This document shows, in pieces, positions 28,403 to 38,850 of a DNA stretch of 64,000 nt. This stretch comes from CBDCUW01 sp963734865. Its GTDB lineage: Bacteria; Planctomycetota; Planctomycetia; Pirellulales; Pirellulaceae. The stretch is from the NCBI GenBank assembly GCA_963734865.1, contig CAVTIV010000023.1:62001-126000 (forward strand). The letters run 5' to 3'. Numbering within the stretch: the stretch's first letter is position 1; each line of letters starts with the position of its first letter. The position numbers were made by a program, and so were the translations under genes. The notes under the pieces are model-generated. The model did not search any database. It was given only the letters and a program-made list of their open reading frames with translations, and was not told the DNA's origin.

Positions 28403-29723
28403 CTATGAACGATGATCGATCGATACGAAGTCGCGCTCCGTCGCTCCGGTATAGATCTGGCGTGGACGATTGATCCGCTTGTGGGGATTGGCGTGCATCT
28501 CACGCCAATGGGCGATCCAACCCGGTAAACGGCCAATCGCAAATAGCACCGTGAACATTTGGATCGGAATCCCGAGTGCTCGGTAGATCACGCCGGAATA
28601 GAAGTCGACGTTGGGATAGAGTTTCCGCTCGATGAAGTATTCGTCCCGCAACGCGACGTCGGCGAGCTGTTGGGCGACCTCAAACAGAGGATCGTCCAGA
28701 TCGAGCTTGGCCAACAGTTTGTCACAACTGGCCTGAATGATCTTAGCCCGGGGATCAAAGTTCTTGTAGACACGATGCCCAAAGCCCATCAACCGGAAAC
28801 CGTTTTCCTTGTCCTTGGCCATGTCGACATACTTTTTGACATTGCCACCATCGGCCGCAATCTTTTCCAGCATGTTCACGCAAGCTTCGTTCGCACCACC
28901 GTGCAGCGGACCCCATCAGCGCCCCAATTCCTGCGGAGATCGAGGCGAACAGGTTGGCGTTGCTGCTACCAACCATTCGCACGGTCGATGTGCTGCAATT
29001 CTGTTCGTGATCGGCGTGCACGATCAGCAGCAGGTTGAGCGCGTCGGCAAAGTCCGGGTCGACCATGTATTCGTGAGCCGGGGTCGCAAACATCATGTGC
29101 AGAAAGTTTTCACAATAGGCCAGATTATTGTTCGGGTAAATGAACGGCTGGCCCATCGACTTCTTGTAGCTGTACGCGGCAATCGTCGGCAACTTGGCAA
29201 GCAGACGAAAAATCGATATCTCGACTTGCTCATGATCCGTCGGATCCATCGAGTCCTGATAGAAAGTCGACAGCGCGCCGACGACACTGCTGAGGATCGC
29301 CATCGGGTGCGCGTCGCGAGGAAAGCCGTTATAAAACGATCGCATGTCCTCGTGAATCATCGTGTGTTCGCGTATCCCCGCTCGAAAGGAGGACGCTTGC
29401 TGGGCATTGGGCAGCTCACCGTAAATCAGCAGATACGCCGTTTCGATGAAGTCGGATTGCAAAGCGAGCTGTTCGATCGGATAGCCACGATACCTCAGAA
29501 TCCCCTCTTCGCCGTTCAGGAAGGTGATCGCGCTCTGTGTGCTGCCGGTGTTGACAAAACCTTCATCCAGTGTGATCAAACCCGATTCGCTTCGTAACCG
29601 GCTGATATCGATCGCTCGCTCGCCCTCGGTCCCTTCGACGACCGGCAGTTCCAATTCCTTGTCGCCGTATATCAGTCTCGCAGAGTCGGTTTCTTTTAAG
29701 TCCAAGTTGGCTGTCGTGCTCAT
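28403..29723 (-). CDS. gltA: Citrate synthase, one frameshift
   Basis: Type II citrate synthase, condensing oxaloacetate and acetyl-CoA at the entry to the TCA cycle; about 439 residues after joining two frames. ATG 29723 starts MSTTANLDLKETDSARLIYG. Conserved segments include GLITLDEGFVNTGSTQS, GILRYRGYPIEQLA, HADHEQNCSTSTVRMVGSS with catalytic His, and LMGFGHRVYKNFDPRAK with the second His. The Asp region and Arg-rich FYSGVIYRALGIP are also present. The frame breaks at 28911-28914, where a CCCC run should be CCC: correcting it gives the expected GALMGPLHGGANEA. The product is surely functional in the organism, so this is most likely a base-calling error. Confidence 0.94.
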
Positions 29724-29984
29724 CAGCGGTTCCGAAAGTGGCTCGTTGAACGGTGGGTCGGCGTGGCGAGGAGAGATCCCCACAGCCTCTAAGCAGTGTA
29801 GCCGTGTGACCAGCAAGCGACAATCAGCGGGCAAGATGATACGCCTGCGAATTCGTCTTCCCCCCAAAACGGACGCCTCGCTTCGTCCGCGGATTTCAAA
29901 CAAATACCGTCGCCCCGAGAGGCCCGGACTGGAGCGTGCGACGAATTGACCGAGACCGCCCGCAGGTTCGTTATCCGGACAAGG

Positions 29985-31271
29985 CTAGCCGACCTTCTGG
30001 TCCTGCAAATGGACCCTGCGAATTCGCATCGATTCGATTTTTCGACTACTGGCTTTCAGAATCTCGATCTCCGCATCGCCGATCGAGAGTCGATGCCCCG
30101 CCTCGGGAATCACCCCGGTATGGTAAAGCACATAACCGGCAACCGTTTCGTAATCGTCACTCTCGGGCAGGTCCCAGTCAAGCGTTTCGTTGAGATCGTC
30201 GATCATCACCCGGCCGTCCACTTCCACCGTTGCATCGTCAATGATGGCGATCCCAAATTCTTCGTGCTCGTCAGACTCGTCGACGATCTCGCCAACGATT
30301 TCCTCCAACGCGTCCTCGATCGTGACAACGCCGGCGGTTTGCTGATACTCATCCAACACGATTGCCATATGAGAGCGACTATGAAGGAACTCGCGCAACA
30401 ACAACTCGACACTGCGGTCGATCGGGACCGTCCAGGGGCGGCGGATGGTTTCGGCGAGTGACTGACTCTCCAGTCGATTGGTTGCCAGCAACGGCAGCAG
30501 ATCCTTCACATACAACACACCGACAACATGGTCCAGCGTCCGTTCATAAACCGGAAATCGAGTTCGACCCGCAGTGACCACCGTCTTCAAAATCTCGTCC
30601 CAACTTGCTGCCGCATTGATCGCGTCAACATCACCGCGTGGCGTCATGATGTGACCCACCGTGTCTTCATGCAGCGTCATCACTCCTTGAATCATCTCGC
30701 GAACGCCGGGACCGAAGAACCCTTCACGGGTACCCGCGGTCACAATCGTGCGGATCTCGTCTTCCAGTTGCTCTTCGTCCTCGTCGTCGTTCTCTTTCGT
30801 ACCGGTCAAACGCCGCGTCACAAGCTCGACAAGCTCTCCGGGTGCCGACAGGGGATGCATGAACGTCGATAGCGAACGCCAAAACGGCCACGAATGATAG
30901 AGCACCTGAGTCGATGCGAATCGAGTGACCGCGGCGGGCAACCAAACGTGGATCAACATCATCAAACCGCCGGCAGCAATGGCCCAGGTGATCAAACGTT
31001 GCTGCGATTGCAAACCATCACCTACGAAAATCGCCGCCGTACCCGAGATCAGGAACAGCACGGTACCGATCATCCGCAAATACTCGCTGCCGCGGATCGC
31101 GGCCTCTTGATGGTCAAGGACCGCCCCGAAACGTTCGCGGTTCTTCTTCAGACGACAATACGCCTCGAGTGACCGGCCAGCGAATCGATCGAGCAATTCG
31201 CCCCCCAGTCCGCCGACACTGCTGAACACAAAACCGACCAACGACAACGTCCACCATCCGACAACGCTCAC
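29985..31271 (-). CDS. CorC/HlyC-family membrane protein with CBS pair
   Basis: 428 residues. Residues 1-130 hold membrane helices (VGWWTLSLVGFVFSSVGGLG; LRMIGTVLFLISGTAAIFV; WAIAAGGLMMLIHVWLP) in a DUF21-like arrangement. A CBS-domain pair follows (about 190-325; HIMTPRGDVDAI, TRFPVYERTLDHVVGVLYVK, VLDEYQQTAGVVTIEDALEE) and then a CorC_HlyC domain (about 340-425, DDYETVAGYVLYHTGVIPEAG). The family is linked to magnesium/cobalt resistance or ion efflux; the transported ion here is unknown. The GTG start overlaps the ybeY stop by four bases (GTGA), so it is translationally coupled to ybeY. Confidence 0.9.
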   Translation of the reverse strand: MSVVGWWTLSLVGFVFSSVGGLGGELLDRFAGRSLEAYCRLKKNRERFGAVLDHQEAAIRGSEYLRMIGTVLFLISGTAAIFVGDGLQSQQRLITWAIAAGGLMMLIHVWLPAAVTRFASTQVLYHSWPFWRSLSTFMHPLSAPGELVELVTRRLTGTKENDDEDEEQLEDEIRTIVTAGTREGFFGPGVREMIQGVMTLHEDTVGHIMTPRGDVDAINAAASWDEILKTVVTAGRTRFPVYERTLDHVVGVLYVKDLLPLLATNRLESQSLAETIRRPWTVPIDRSVELLLREFLHSRSHMAIVLDEYQQTAGVVTIEDALEEIVGEIVDESDEHEEFGIAIIDDATVEVDGRVMIDDLNETLDWDLPESDDYETVAGYVLYHTGVIPEAGHRLSIGDAEIEILKASSRKIESMRIRRVHLQDQKVG

Positions 31272-31792
31272 GCCGGGTCCTCCGTTTGGCTGCTGGCGGC
31301 CATCTCGGTATCGGCGCCAAACAGAACAACGTCGTCGATCCCCAAGCCGATCAAGATATCACGCTCCGCTTTCCGCATTTCCTCTCGGGCGACAGGCTGC
31401 TGGTCATCCATTCCCGCAATATGAAGCGTGCCATGAACCACGTACAACAACAATTCGCTGCTCTGCGACCAACCGATCTCGCGAGATTTGCGCCGCGCCG
31501 TGTCAATGCTGATCACCATCTCACCTTCCAAGTACGGCCGCCGGTTGTGATAGCAAAAACTGATCACATCCGTCGGGTAGTCGTGGCCAAGGTGTTTTTG
31601 ATTGATGGCTTGAATGGCGTTGTCATCGGTGACACGAATTCCGATCTTGCCTTCGTAAAACCGTCGCTCGTTTGCCGCCGCGAGTACCGCCTCTCGCAAT
31701 CGCGGTTGATCAATGGATTCGATCGATTGGGGCGATTCGATCAACGGGGGATCGATGTTGATCTCGACTTCGATCAAGGGCGTGTTTGCCAC
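31268..31792 (-). CDS. ybeY: Endoribonuclease YbeY
   Basis: YbeY is the metal-dependent RNase for 16S rRNA 3'-end maturation and ribosome quality control. The motif HGTLHIAGMDDQQ is present near residue 130, preceded by LGHDYPTDVISFCYH and VISIDTARRKSREIG, as in the family. The third metal ligand, usually His in HGxLHLxGYDH, is Asp here. I choose GTG 31792 (174 residues) because AGAGG lies nine bases upstream and length fits the family; upstream in-frame starts at 31888 or 31942 would overlap the preceding gene. It is flanked by the 7TM-HD gene and CorC-like gene, the usual phoH-HD-ybeY-corC order. Confidence 0.9.
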   Translation of the reverse strand: MANTPLIEVEINIDPPLIESPQSIESIDQPRLREAVLAAANERRFYEGKIGIRVTDDNAIQAINQKHLGHDYPTDVISFCYHNRRPYLEGEMVISIDTARRKSREIGWSQSSELLLYVVHGTLHIAGMDDQQPVAREEMRKAERDILIGLGIDDVVLFGADTEMAASSQTEDPA

Positions 31793-31856
31793 AAACGGAC
31801 GCCTCTGTGTGCTCGCATTTTGGAATGGGTCTGCTTGATCGCTCAATGTTTCGCGA

Positions 31857-34220
31857 TCAAGCCGATTGTTGTCCGGGATATTTGACACGTGCGTGATAAA
31901 TCGCGGTAAGGGATTTAATGAGACTCTGTCGAATGCGATCAAGTTGCCGAAAGGTCAATCCGCATTCATCAAATTGACCATCGGCCATTTTCTTTTGGGA
32001 GATCGAATCGACCAGCCCTTTGATTCGCGCCGGTGTGGGATCGACCAGCGTCCGACTGGCACTCTCCACGGTGTCGGCCAACATCATCACGGCGGCTTCC
32101 AGCGTTTGCGGCTTGGGACCGGGATAACGAAAATCTTTGTCGCTCACCGACTCGCCATTAGGGCTCTCTTCGCTTCGCCTGGCCGCTTCGCGATAAAAGT
32201 ATTCCACCAAGGTTGTGCCATGGTGTTGCAAGATAAAATCGATGATCGGCATGGGCAGATGGTGATTGCGTGCCAGGTCCGCGCCGTCTTTCACATGGGC
32301 AATGATCACCAATGTACTCATTGCCGGCTGCAAGGAATCGTGCTGATTCACTCCGGTGCTTTGGTTCTCGATGAAATACTCTGGCTTGAACATCTTGCCG
32401 ATGTCGTGAAAGTAGGCCCCCACCCGGACGAGCAAGCCGTTGGCTCCGATCGCCTCGGCGGCAGCTTCGGCAATCGATGCCACATTGATCGAGTGGTTAT
32501 ACGTCCCCGGTGCACGCTGAGCCAAACGTCGCAGCAAGGGGTGACTGGCATCGCCCAACTCCAGCAGGCTGAGATCCGTTTGCACTCCAAATGACTTTTC
32601 CACCAGCGGCAAAAAGCCGGTCATCGCGGTCGCCGACACAAGAATACAGAAGCCCGCCCAAAAAGCTTCATTGATCAGCCGGATCACCACCATGTTGAAT
32701 GGCAAACCCTGCTGCAACGGCTCCATCTCCGAGCCCGCCCCACCACTGGAGATCGTTCCGCCGGTCACGATCCCAACCCCGACCACGGTCATGATTGTGA
32801 TCGCCGCAGAAATCGCCCCCACATACAACAGGTGGGTACGACTGCGGATTCGCCCGAGCAACAGTGTGAAACTGGTACAGGCCGCCGCCATCATTACCAA
32901 CTCGGCCAGATCGGCTCCCAGGAACAAGACGACGCTGATGCTTGCGGCAGCCATCAACAACAAGGCCAACTCGCGACCGTAGACGACCGCCGAAACGATC
33001 GAGGCAAGCACCAACGGTATCAACTCTCCCCGCCATTGATCTCGCGAGGCAAAATAACTAAGCGTTACCGTGCACACCATCAACGCGAGCAGCTTGGCGA
33101 ACTTCCAGTGATCGAGTAGTAACCGGCGGTCGTCCACAAAAAAGATGTACGAACCGCACAGCAGGTAAATGGCCGCGATCATGCCGGCATAGGCAACGAC
33201 GCGCGTTAACACGTCGGTCCAACTCATCTTGGCGACAATCACTTCCCATTCACGCTTCAGCAACGCGAGTTCCCGATCGGTCAACGGCACACCCGAATTG
33301 GCAAGCTTGGAACTGCCCGCTCGATAGGTCGTCATGATCGGCGCGACCGCCGCAGCCGCTTCCAACCGGACCTTTTCGCTACGCTCGTCGTCATAGCTCA
33401 ACGTCTCGAAATCGGGCAATCGCGTGACCAGCCAGTCACTGATCATTTGCGCGACCGTTTGACTTCCCTCGACCTCGAATTTGGTTCGGAATTGCTCTCG
33501 CAATCGCTTATCGATTCCTGTCGCCGCCTGGGCAATTCGGGCATCGCCCGACTCCACGATTTCGATTTCGTCGGGTTGGCCCTCGGGGTACACCCGAATC
33601 CGCTCCTGACTACCCTGTTTGGGAACGTGTTTGAGCGTCTGGATCAAACCGAACTTGTAATTCTCTTTCAGCGCGATTCCGATCGCGTCGTCGACTTTCG
33701 TCAATTCCGGATCATCCGCCAATACCGTCTTCAGGACGGCGAACCGGTCGGCCGGCGAATCGTTCGGTTCCGCCGTTTCGTCCCCCTCATAGAACTCGCC
33801 AAATGCCTTTTGTTCTGGTTCGGTCAACTGGTCAAAGGACGGGGCGCTGAGCACCAAAAACAGCTGATCACGAAGCGCCGCGCGAAGCTCCTTCAGCGGC
33901 TTCGACCGGTTCTTGTAGAACACGATCTGCTCGCTCGCTTTCTTCTCCCGAGCTAATCGCGTCTCCTGTTCGTCGGGAACCTCAAACGTCACGCGGGTGA
34001 TCAAATCCCGATCGGGGATCTCATTGGCGCGATAGGCAAAGGGAGCTCGCCATGTCTGGCAGAAGACCAACATCGCGATCGCCGCAACCACCGCCATCGC
34101 GATTCGGATCGAACCATCCGCCTTGTCGCTCCGCTGCCACCATTCAACAAGCCGAGGCTTTTGAATTCCGAGCGATTCGATGCGTTCTTTCTGCGAACGT
34201 TGTTTACTTGCGCCACTCAT
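31857..34220 (-). CDS. Seven-TM HD-domain phosphohydrolase (PgpH-like)
   Basis: 787 residues. One membrane helix near residues 40-60 is followed by an extracytoplasmic domain (about 70-330), a cluster of about seven membrane helices (350-560, e.g. VVAYAGMIAAIYLLCGSYIFF; LVLASIVSAVVYGRELALLL) and a C-terminal HD domain (about 575-760). The HD signature is complete: TYNHSINVASIAEAAAEAIG, GAYFHDIGKMFKPEYFIEN, IIAHVKDGADLARNH, ILQHHGTTLVEYF. This is the 7TMR-HD architecture of PgpH, a cyclic-di-AMP phosphodiesterase in Firmicutes; the nucleotide used here is not shown. It lies between phoH and ybeY. Confidence 0.93.
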   Translation of the reverse strand: MSGASKQRSQKERIESLGIQKPRLVEWWQRSDKADGSIRIAMAVVAAIAMLVFCQTWRAPFAYRANEIPDRDLITRVTFEVPDEQETRLAREKKASEQIVFYKNRSKPLKELRAALRDQLFLVLSAPSFDQLTEPEQKAFGEFYEGDETAEPNDSPADRFAVLKTVLADDPELTKVDDAIGIALKENYKFGLIQTLKHVPKQGSQERIRVYPEGQPDEIEIVESGDARIAQAATGIDKRLREQFRTKFEVEGSQTVAQMISDWLVTRLPDFETLSYDDERSEKVRLEAAAAVAPIMTTYRAGSSKLANSGVPLTDRELALLKREWEVIVAKMSWTDVLTRVVAYAGMIAAIYLLCGSYIFFVDDRRLLLDHWKFAKLLALMVCTVTLSYFASRDQWRGELIPLVLASIVSAVVYGRELALLLMAAASISVVLFLGADLAELVMMAAACTSFTLLLGRIRSRTHLLYVGAISAAITIMTVVGVGIVTGGTISSGGAGSEMEPLQQGLPFNMVVIRLINEAFWAGFCILVSATAMTGFLPLVEKSFGVQTDLSLLELGDASHPLLRRLAQRAPGTYNHSINVASIAEAAAEAIGANGLLVRVGAYFHDIGKMFKPEYFIENQSTGVNQHDSLQPAMSTLVIIAHVKDGADLARNHHLPMPIIDFILQHHGTTLVEYFYREAARRSEESPNGESVSDKDFRYPGPKPQTLEAAVMMLADTVESASRTLVDPTPARIKGLVDSISQKKMADGQFDECGLTFRQLDRIRQSLIKSLTAIYHARVKYPGQQSA

Positions 34221-34316
34221 GGCAGGCGGATCGGCGTCGCGGTCGAAGGCAAATCGGTGACGACGGCCATGGCCCCCCTCAACGGTCTTCGACCCCCAGG
34301 ACGTTCAGTCCTGGGA

Positions 34317-35323
34317 CTACTCCCGGCCCTTGTGGTCCCCATGGTTGTCGTTCGGATCGTGTTCTCGCACGTCGCTCTCGCCGACGATCTCGTACGCCTC
34401 GACAATGCGTTGCACCAATCGATGACGCACGATGTCACAGGCCTGCAACCGGATGATCCCGATCGCATCGATTTTTGATAGCCGCCTGATCGCGTCCCGC
34501 AATCCGCTGGTCACCCCCCGGGGAAGATCCTGCTGCGTCGCGTCACCGCTGACCACCATCTTGCTGCCTTCCCCCATCCGAGTCAGAAACATCTTCATCT
34601 GAGCCACGGTCGTATTCTGGGCTTCGTCCAAAATAATGAACGCGTCGTTGAGCGTACGTCCCCGCATGTAGGCAAGCGGAATCACCTCAATCACGTCCTG
34701 CTCCATCAAACCCCGCGCCTGATCGTAGTCAACCATCTCGCCAAGTGCGTCCATCAGCGGTCGCAGATAGGGGTTTAGTTTGGCCCGCAAGTCGCCCGGC
34801 AGAAAGCCCAAACTCTCCCCCGCCTCGACCGCCGGCCGAACCAGCACTATTTTTCGGATGTGCCCCGCCTTCAAAGCCTCCACCGCCGTCGCGACCGCCA
34901 GGTATGTTTTGCCGCAACCCGCCGGTCCGGTCGCAAAAATCAAATCGTGCGAGCGGATCGCTTCGACGTATTTCGCCTGCCCGGGCGTGCGCGGCTTGAT
35001 TCGTCGGCCGGCATGCTGGATGTCGATCTCCTCACCCAGCAACTTGGCGCCGCCCCTTCAATCGCCGCGCCCTCCTCGGATGCGGCCGTATCCACATCCC
35101 CGGCGCTCAGCTTGCCCTGCTTTCGTGACAAGTGACGAAGCTTCTCTAACGTCCTGGTCGCCCGATGCACATCCTCACCTTCACCAGAGATGCGAATCCG
35201 GCCATCACGCTGAGTGATGCTGACATCGAACAGTCGTCGCAGCTTGCGGAGGTGCTGATCCCGCGGCCCGAACAACACCAAGATCTCGTCGGGATTTGTG
35301 ATCGAAAGCGTGGCTTCGGTCAT
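34317..35323 (-). CDS. phoH: PhoH family ATPase, one frameshift
   Basis: About 335 residues after joining two frames. ATG 35323 opens MTEATLSITNPDEILVLFG, a KH-like N-terminal domain (to about residue 70: FDVSITQRDGRIRISGEG). The P-loop ATPase follows: PRTPGQAKYVEAI, Walker A FATGPAGCGKTYLAVA, VRPAVEAGESLGFLPGDL, and Walker B DAFIILDEAQNTTVAQMK, ending with SGDATQQDLP. The frame breaks near 35053; one missing G restores EGAAAKLLGEEIDIQ. PhoH proteins are thought to act in RNA metabolism with YbeY, and the cluster supports that. The break is probably a sequencing error. Confidence 0.92.
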
Positions 35324-35491
35324 CAGTTGCCTGTGAATGTCATATAAGTCAGACGGCTTCCATTGTATACCTGGATCGGTTCCCCAGGGGGTTATACGTC
35401 CAATCGCCACTGAAATCCTGCCCGGACGCAGCCGCCCTGGCGATTTGCCATCATATTGCTTTGGGTTACCTGAACATCCCTTTTCTTGGAA

Positions 35492-36439
35492 TCAACCTCC
35501 GACACCGGCCGCGAAACACAGAAATGCCGGCATTGCCGATGCAATCAGCGAATCGGTCACATCCCATACACCCCCCAATCCAGGAAGCCAATTGCCACTA
35601 TCTTTCGCACCGGCATCCCGTTTGACCAGGGATTCGGCCAAATCACCCACCATTCCCGACACCGTCAACAGCGGCCCCAACAACAACGCCCCCCACAACG
35701 GATCGGCGAGCAATCGGATCGACGCAGCGGTTCCCGGCCCATTGCCACCGACAATGGCCGGAAAAAGCCAACTCAGGCAGGCAAAGGCAACGATCGTTGC
35801 GATCAGGATCCCGCCCATCGCCCCCTCCCAAGTCTTGCCCGGACTCAAACGCGGAATCAACTTGTGCCGACCCAACGTTTTTCCCGTGAAATAGGCGCCG
35901 GCGTCTGCCGACTTGGTCACCACCATCGTGGTCAATATCGCCGCCAACCCCCAGTTTCCATTCCCCATTGAACGCATCGCCACGAGCAGCGCCATCGACA
36001 ATCCGACATACAACGACACAAACGTGCCGCCACAGGTGCGCTCGATCGCCCCGCCCGTCTGTCCCGCCTTGCCATACCTCCCCATTTCATGCAACAGCAC
36101 CAAAAAGATCGCGGCAACCCCGCCAATCACGATCCAACCGAGTCGCCCCACCGGACAGTCCGGCGGATAGCTGTGGCCGAGCAACGGCCAAACCATCGGC
36201 ACACAAGCGGACAAACAGACAATCGAAGTCGCAATCAACGTCGGTCGCCGAGCGATTTCTCGCCCACTGCCGGCCAGCAGCGCCGAGATGTCCCAAGCCG
36301 TTCCCAAGGCAAAGAACAGCAGCAATGGCAACAGCCAAATTCCTTCCGCGCCTGGTAACGGATGGTTCGCGTCGAGATACAGCAACAATCCAACGATGGC
36401 GATCAACACCGCCGAGGTTTTTAGTCGGTCTTTTAGCAA
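35492..36439 (-). CDS. cdsA: Phosphatidate cytidylyltransferase CdsA
   Basis: 315 residues, integral membrane enzyme that makes CDP-diacylglycerol from phosphatidate and CTP. There are about eight hydrophobic helices from residue 10 onward (SAVLIAIVGLLLYLDA; GIWLLPLLLFFALGTAWDI; and others). The C-terminal family signature is clear: SLVKRDAGAKDSGNWLPGLG followed by GVWDVTDSLIASA, with the acidic residues that bind metal. The motif SPGKTWEGAMGG is also typical. It starts 27 bases downstream of uppS, the usual uppS-cdsA pair. Confidence 0.94.
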   Translation of the reverse strand: MLKDRLKTSAVLIAIVGLLLYLDANHPLPGAEGIWLLPLLLFFALGTAWDISALLAGSGREIARRPTLIATSIVCLSACVPMVWPLLGHSYPPDCPVGRLGWIVIGGVAAIFLVLLHEMGRYGKAGQTGGAIERTCGGTFVSLYVGLSMALLVAMRSMGNGNWGLAAILTTMVVTKSADAGAYFTGKTLGRHKLIPRLSPGKTWEGAMGGILIATIVAFACLSWLFPAIVGGNGPGTAASIRLLADPLWGALLLGPLLTVSGMVGDLAESLVKRDAGAKDSGNWLPGLGGVWDVTDSLIASAMPAFLCFAAGVGG

Positions 36440-36466
36440 GGCAATGACTTCCCATCGTTCGGATCA

Positions 36467-37207
36467 CTACTCATTGACACTCAGCCCACCAAAACGTCGT
36501 TGCCGCGAGGCAAAGTCTCGCATCGCGTCGATAAAATCATCTCGCGAGAACTCGGGCCAGCACTTCTCGGTGAACCACAATTCGGCATAACTCAACTGCC
36601 AAAGCAAGAAGTTGCTGACTCGCATGTCACCACCAGTACGGATCATCAGATCAACTTCCGGAAGCCCCGCTGTGCACAGATGGTCGCCAATGATCTGCTC
36701 GTTGACCGATTCGAGCGTTCGTGACCCGGCCGCAACTTCGCGTGCAATTTCACAAAGCGCCCTGGTGATCTCGTCGCGGCCCCCATAGTCAATCGCCAAC
36801 ACCAACCTGGTACCACCATTGTTGGCCGACATTTGCAGCGTCTTGTTCATCTCCTGCAGCACGTTGGCGGGCAACCGATCGCGGCGGCCGATGACTCGCA
36901 AACACAATCCCTGATCCATGATCGTGCGACGCTCTTCGACCAAATACTGCTCCAGCAAGTGCATCAAAAAGTCGAGTTCGGCCTGAGGTCGCTTCCAATT
37001 CTCACTCGACAGGCAATACAGCGTCACCGCATCGATCGCTAACTCGGTACACGTTTCGCTGATCATGCGAACCGTCCCGACTCCGCGTCGATGCCCCTCG
37101 ATCCGAGGCAAATCGCGCGCCTGAGCCCACCGTCCATTGCCGTCCATGATGATGGCAATGTGACGCGGCCGATCCTCCGCAGGCACGTCGCAGGGCGTTT
37201 CGTTCAT
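36467..37207 (-). CDS. uppS: Isoprenyl transferase / undecaprenyl diphosphate synthase
   Basis: 246 residues from ATG 37207, with AGGAGG 13 bases upstream and GAGGTG closer; an in-frame ATG at 37237 is an alternative. The cis-prenyltransferase motifs are present: HIAIIMDGNGRWAQ (catalytic Asp and diphosphate binding), the GHRRG segment, TLYCLSSENWKRP, and VDLMIRTGGDMRVSNFLLWQ with LSYAELWFTEKCWPEF near the end. It makes the C55 lipid carrier used for peptidoglycan and other glycans. It precedes cdsA in the same operon and follows purA. Confidence 0.95.
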   Translation of the reverse strand: MNETPCDVPAEDRPRHIAIIMDGNGRWAQARDLPRIEGHRRGVGTVRMISETCTELAIDAVTLYCLSSENWKRPQAELDFLMHLLEQYLVEERRTIMDQGLCLRVIGRRDRLPANVLQEMNKTLQMSANNGGTRLVLAIDYGGRDEITRALCEIAREVAAGSRTLESVNEQIIGDHLCTAGLPEVDLMIRTGGDMRVSNFLLWQLSYAELWFTEKCWPEFSRDDFIDAMRDFASRQRRFGGLSVNE

Positions 37208-37270
37208 CACCTCACGTTTCCCTCCTGGCTCCTTCATGATCCCAGGCCAGATGCCTCTCCAGCCACGCTG

Positions 37271-38596
37271 TCAACCAATCGGCTCCAGGGCCAGCTGTGA
37301 CGCCGCTTTGGTAAAGATGGTCTGGGACCGATCGGGGCCGACCGAAAGCACACCGACCTGAACTCCCACCAATTCTTCGATCCGCCGCACGTAGGCCATC
37401 GCGCCGGCGGGGAATTGATCCTCGTGACGCAAGTCGTCGACCGGCTCCCGCCAACCGGGAATCGTTTCGTAAACCGGTTGGCACCGTCGTAGCTGTTCGG
37501 CATCACTGGGCAGCCGCTCGATTCGCTGGCCGTCAAGCTCGTAGGCCACACAAACTTTCAACTCATCCAGGTGGCTCAGGACGTCCATCATCATCAACGC
37601 CAGACTTGTCGCACCACTGAGTCTCGCCGTGTAACGAACCGCAACGGCGTCGAACCAACCACATCGACGTGGTCGTCCGGTCGTCGTTCCGAATTCGTTT
37701 CCGAGCGTTCGAATCCGCTCGCCCACTGCGTCATCGAGCTCCGTCGGAAACGGACCGCCCCCCACGCGTGTGCTGTAGGCCTTGCAGACACCAAGCGTCT
37801 GGTTGATCCATCGCGGCGGAACTCCCGCACCGGCGCAGACCCCGACACCGCTGCTGTTGCTGCTGGTGACGAATGGGAACGTGCCGTGATCAATGTCCAA
37901 CAAGGCGCCCTGGGCACCCTCGAATAAAATTTTCTGGCCCTCTTCGGCGGCGTCCAGCAAGAAGTAGGTCGTATCGCCGATCATCCCATCCAATCGCTCG
38001 GCCCATGAGGCCGCCTGGGCGACCACCACATCGGGGCTGATCGCCACCAACTCTTCGTCCGAAGCGCCCATCGCCGTCAGCAATTTGAGCTTTTGCTCGG
38101 CCACCGTGCCGATCCGGTCGTCACGGGTCGGTTGGGTCAAATCGGCCATCCGTATCGCATGCGTTCGGCCGACCTTGTCTCGATAGCAAGGACCAATGCC
38201 GCGATTGGTCGTACCGATCGATTCGCCACGTACCTCCGTCGCATTGATGAATCGATCTTCGGCCATGTGCCAGGGCATGACCAGGTGCGCCCGCTCGCTG
38301 ATCCGCAGGTTGTCCTGGCAGCGCACGCCACGTGCGGCCAATCCGTCGATCTCGTCCAACATCGTGGCCGGATTGATGACCACACCGGGGGTAATCAGGT
38401 TTTGTACGTGCGGATGCAAAATCCCGCTTGGGATGTGGTGCAGCTTGTAAGTTTCAGCCCCACTGACAACCGTGTGACCCGCGTTAGCACCGCCCTGATA
38501 GCGGACCACGAGGTCAAACTGCGGGGCAAGTAAGTCGACAAGTTTGCCTTTGGCTTCGTCGCCCCACTGAAGACCGATCACGCAGGTTCCCGACAC
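37271..38596 (-). CDS. purA: Adenylosuccinate synthetase
   Basis: 441 residues, catalysing GTP-dependent conversion of IMP to adenylosuccinate. GTG 38596 is the chosen start: GGAG lies eight bases upstream and the product begins M/VSGTCVIGLQWGDEAKGK, the family N-terminus with the P-loop. Also present are YQGGANAGHTVV, TTNRGIGPCYRDK, FEGAQGALLDIDHGTFPFVT and VGGGPFPTELDD, and TTTGRPRRCGWFD. One unusual residue is Ala instead of Gly in GDEGKGK (GDEAKGK). It is upstream of uppS with a 63-base gap. Confidence 0.95.
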   Translation of the reverse strand: MSGTCVIGLQWGDEAKGKLVDLLAPQFDLVVRYQGGANAGHTVVSGAETYKLHHIPSGILHPHVQNLITPGVVINPATMLDEIDGLAARGVRCQDNLRISERAHLVMPWHMAEDRFINATEVRGESIGTTNRGIGPCYRDKVGRTHAIRMADLTQPTRDDRIGTVAEQKLKLLTAMGASDEELVAISPDVVVAQAASWAERLDGMIGDTTYFLLDAAEEGQKILFEGAQGALLDIDHGTFPFVTSSNSSGVGVCAGAGVPPRWINQTLGVCKAYSTRVGGGPFPTELDDAVGERIRTLGNEFGTTTGRPRRCGWFDAVAVRYTARLSGATSLALMMMDVLSHLDELKVCVAYELDGQRIERLPSDAEQLRRCQPVYETIPGWREPVDDLRHEDQFPAGAMAYVRRIEELVGVQVGVLSVGPDRSQTIFTKAASQLALEPIG

Positions 38597-38850
38597 CAAT
38601 CCAGCTCCAATTAATGGCAACAAATGACCAGCTCGCCGCACCGGTGGGCATGGCGCAAACGCAAGAGCCTAAGCACGAAAGGGCCGCATGACAATGACGG
38701 AGGAAGACGAGATTCTCCTGGCCGGAGAGCAACCGATCGCGACGGCGAGGCGGGTTCTCGGTGCAATCGACCCTGTTTCTCGGCTACGCCGCACCAGCTC
38801 CCGGGCCTTGTTCGGGCCCGCGTTCAACGCCAGCGGCACCGGTTCCATGG

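Noticed and set aside
27509..28408. A 299-codon plus-strand frame opposite the coiled-coil gene
   Set aside because: It is Arg/Gln-rich without features, whereas the minus-strand frame has a signal peptide and regular coiled coil.
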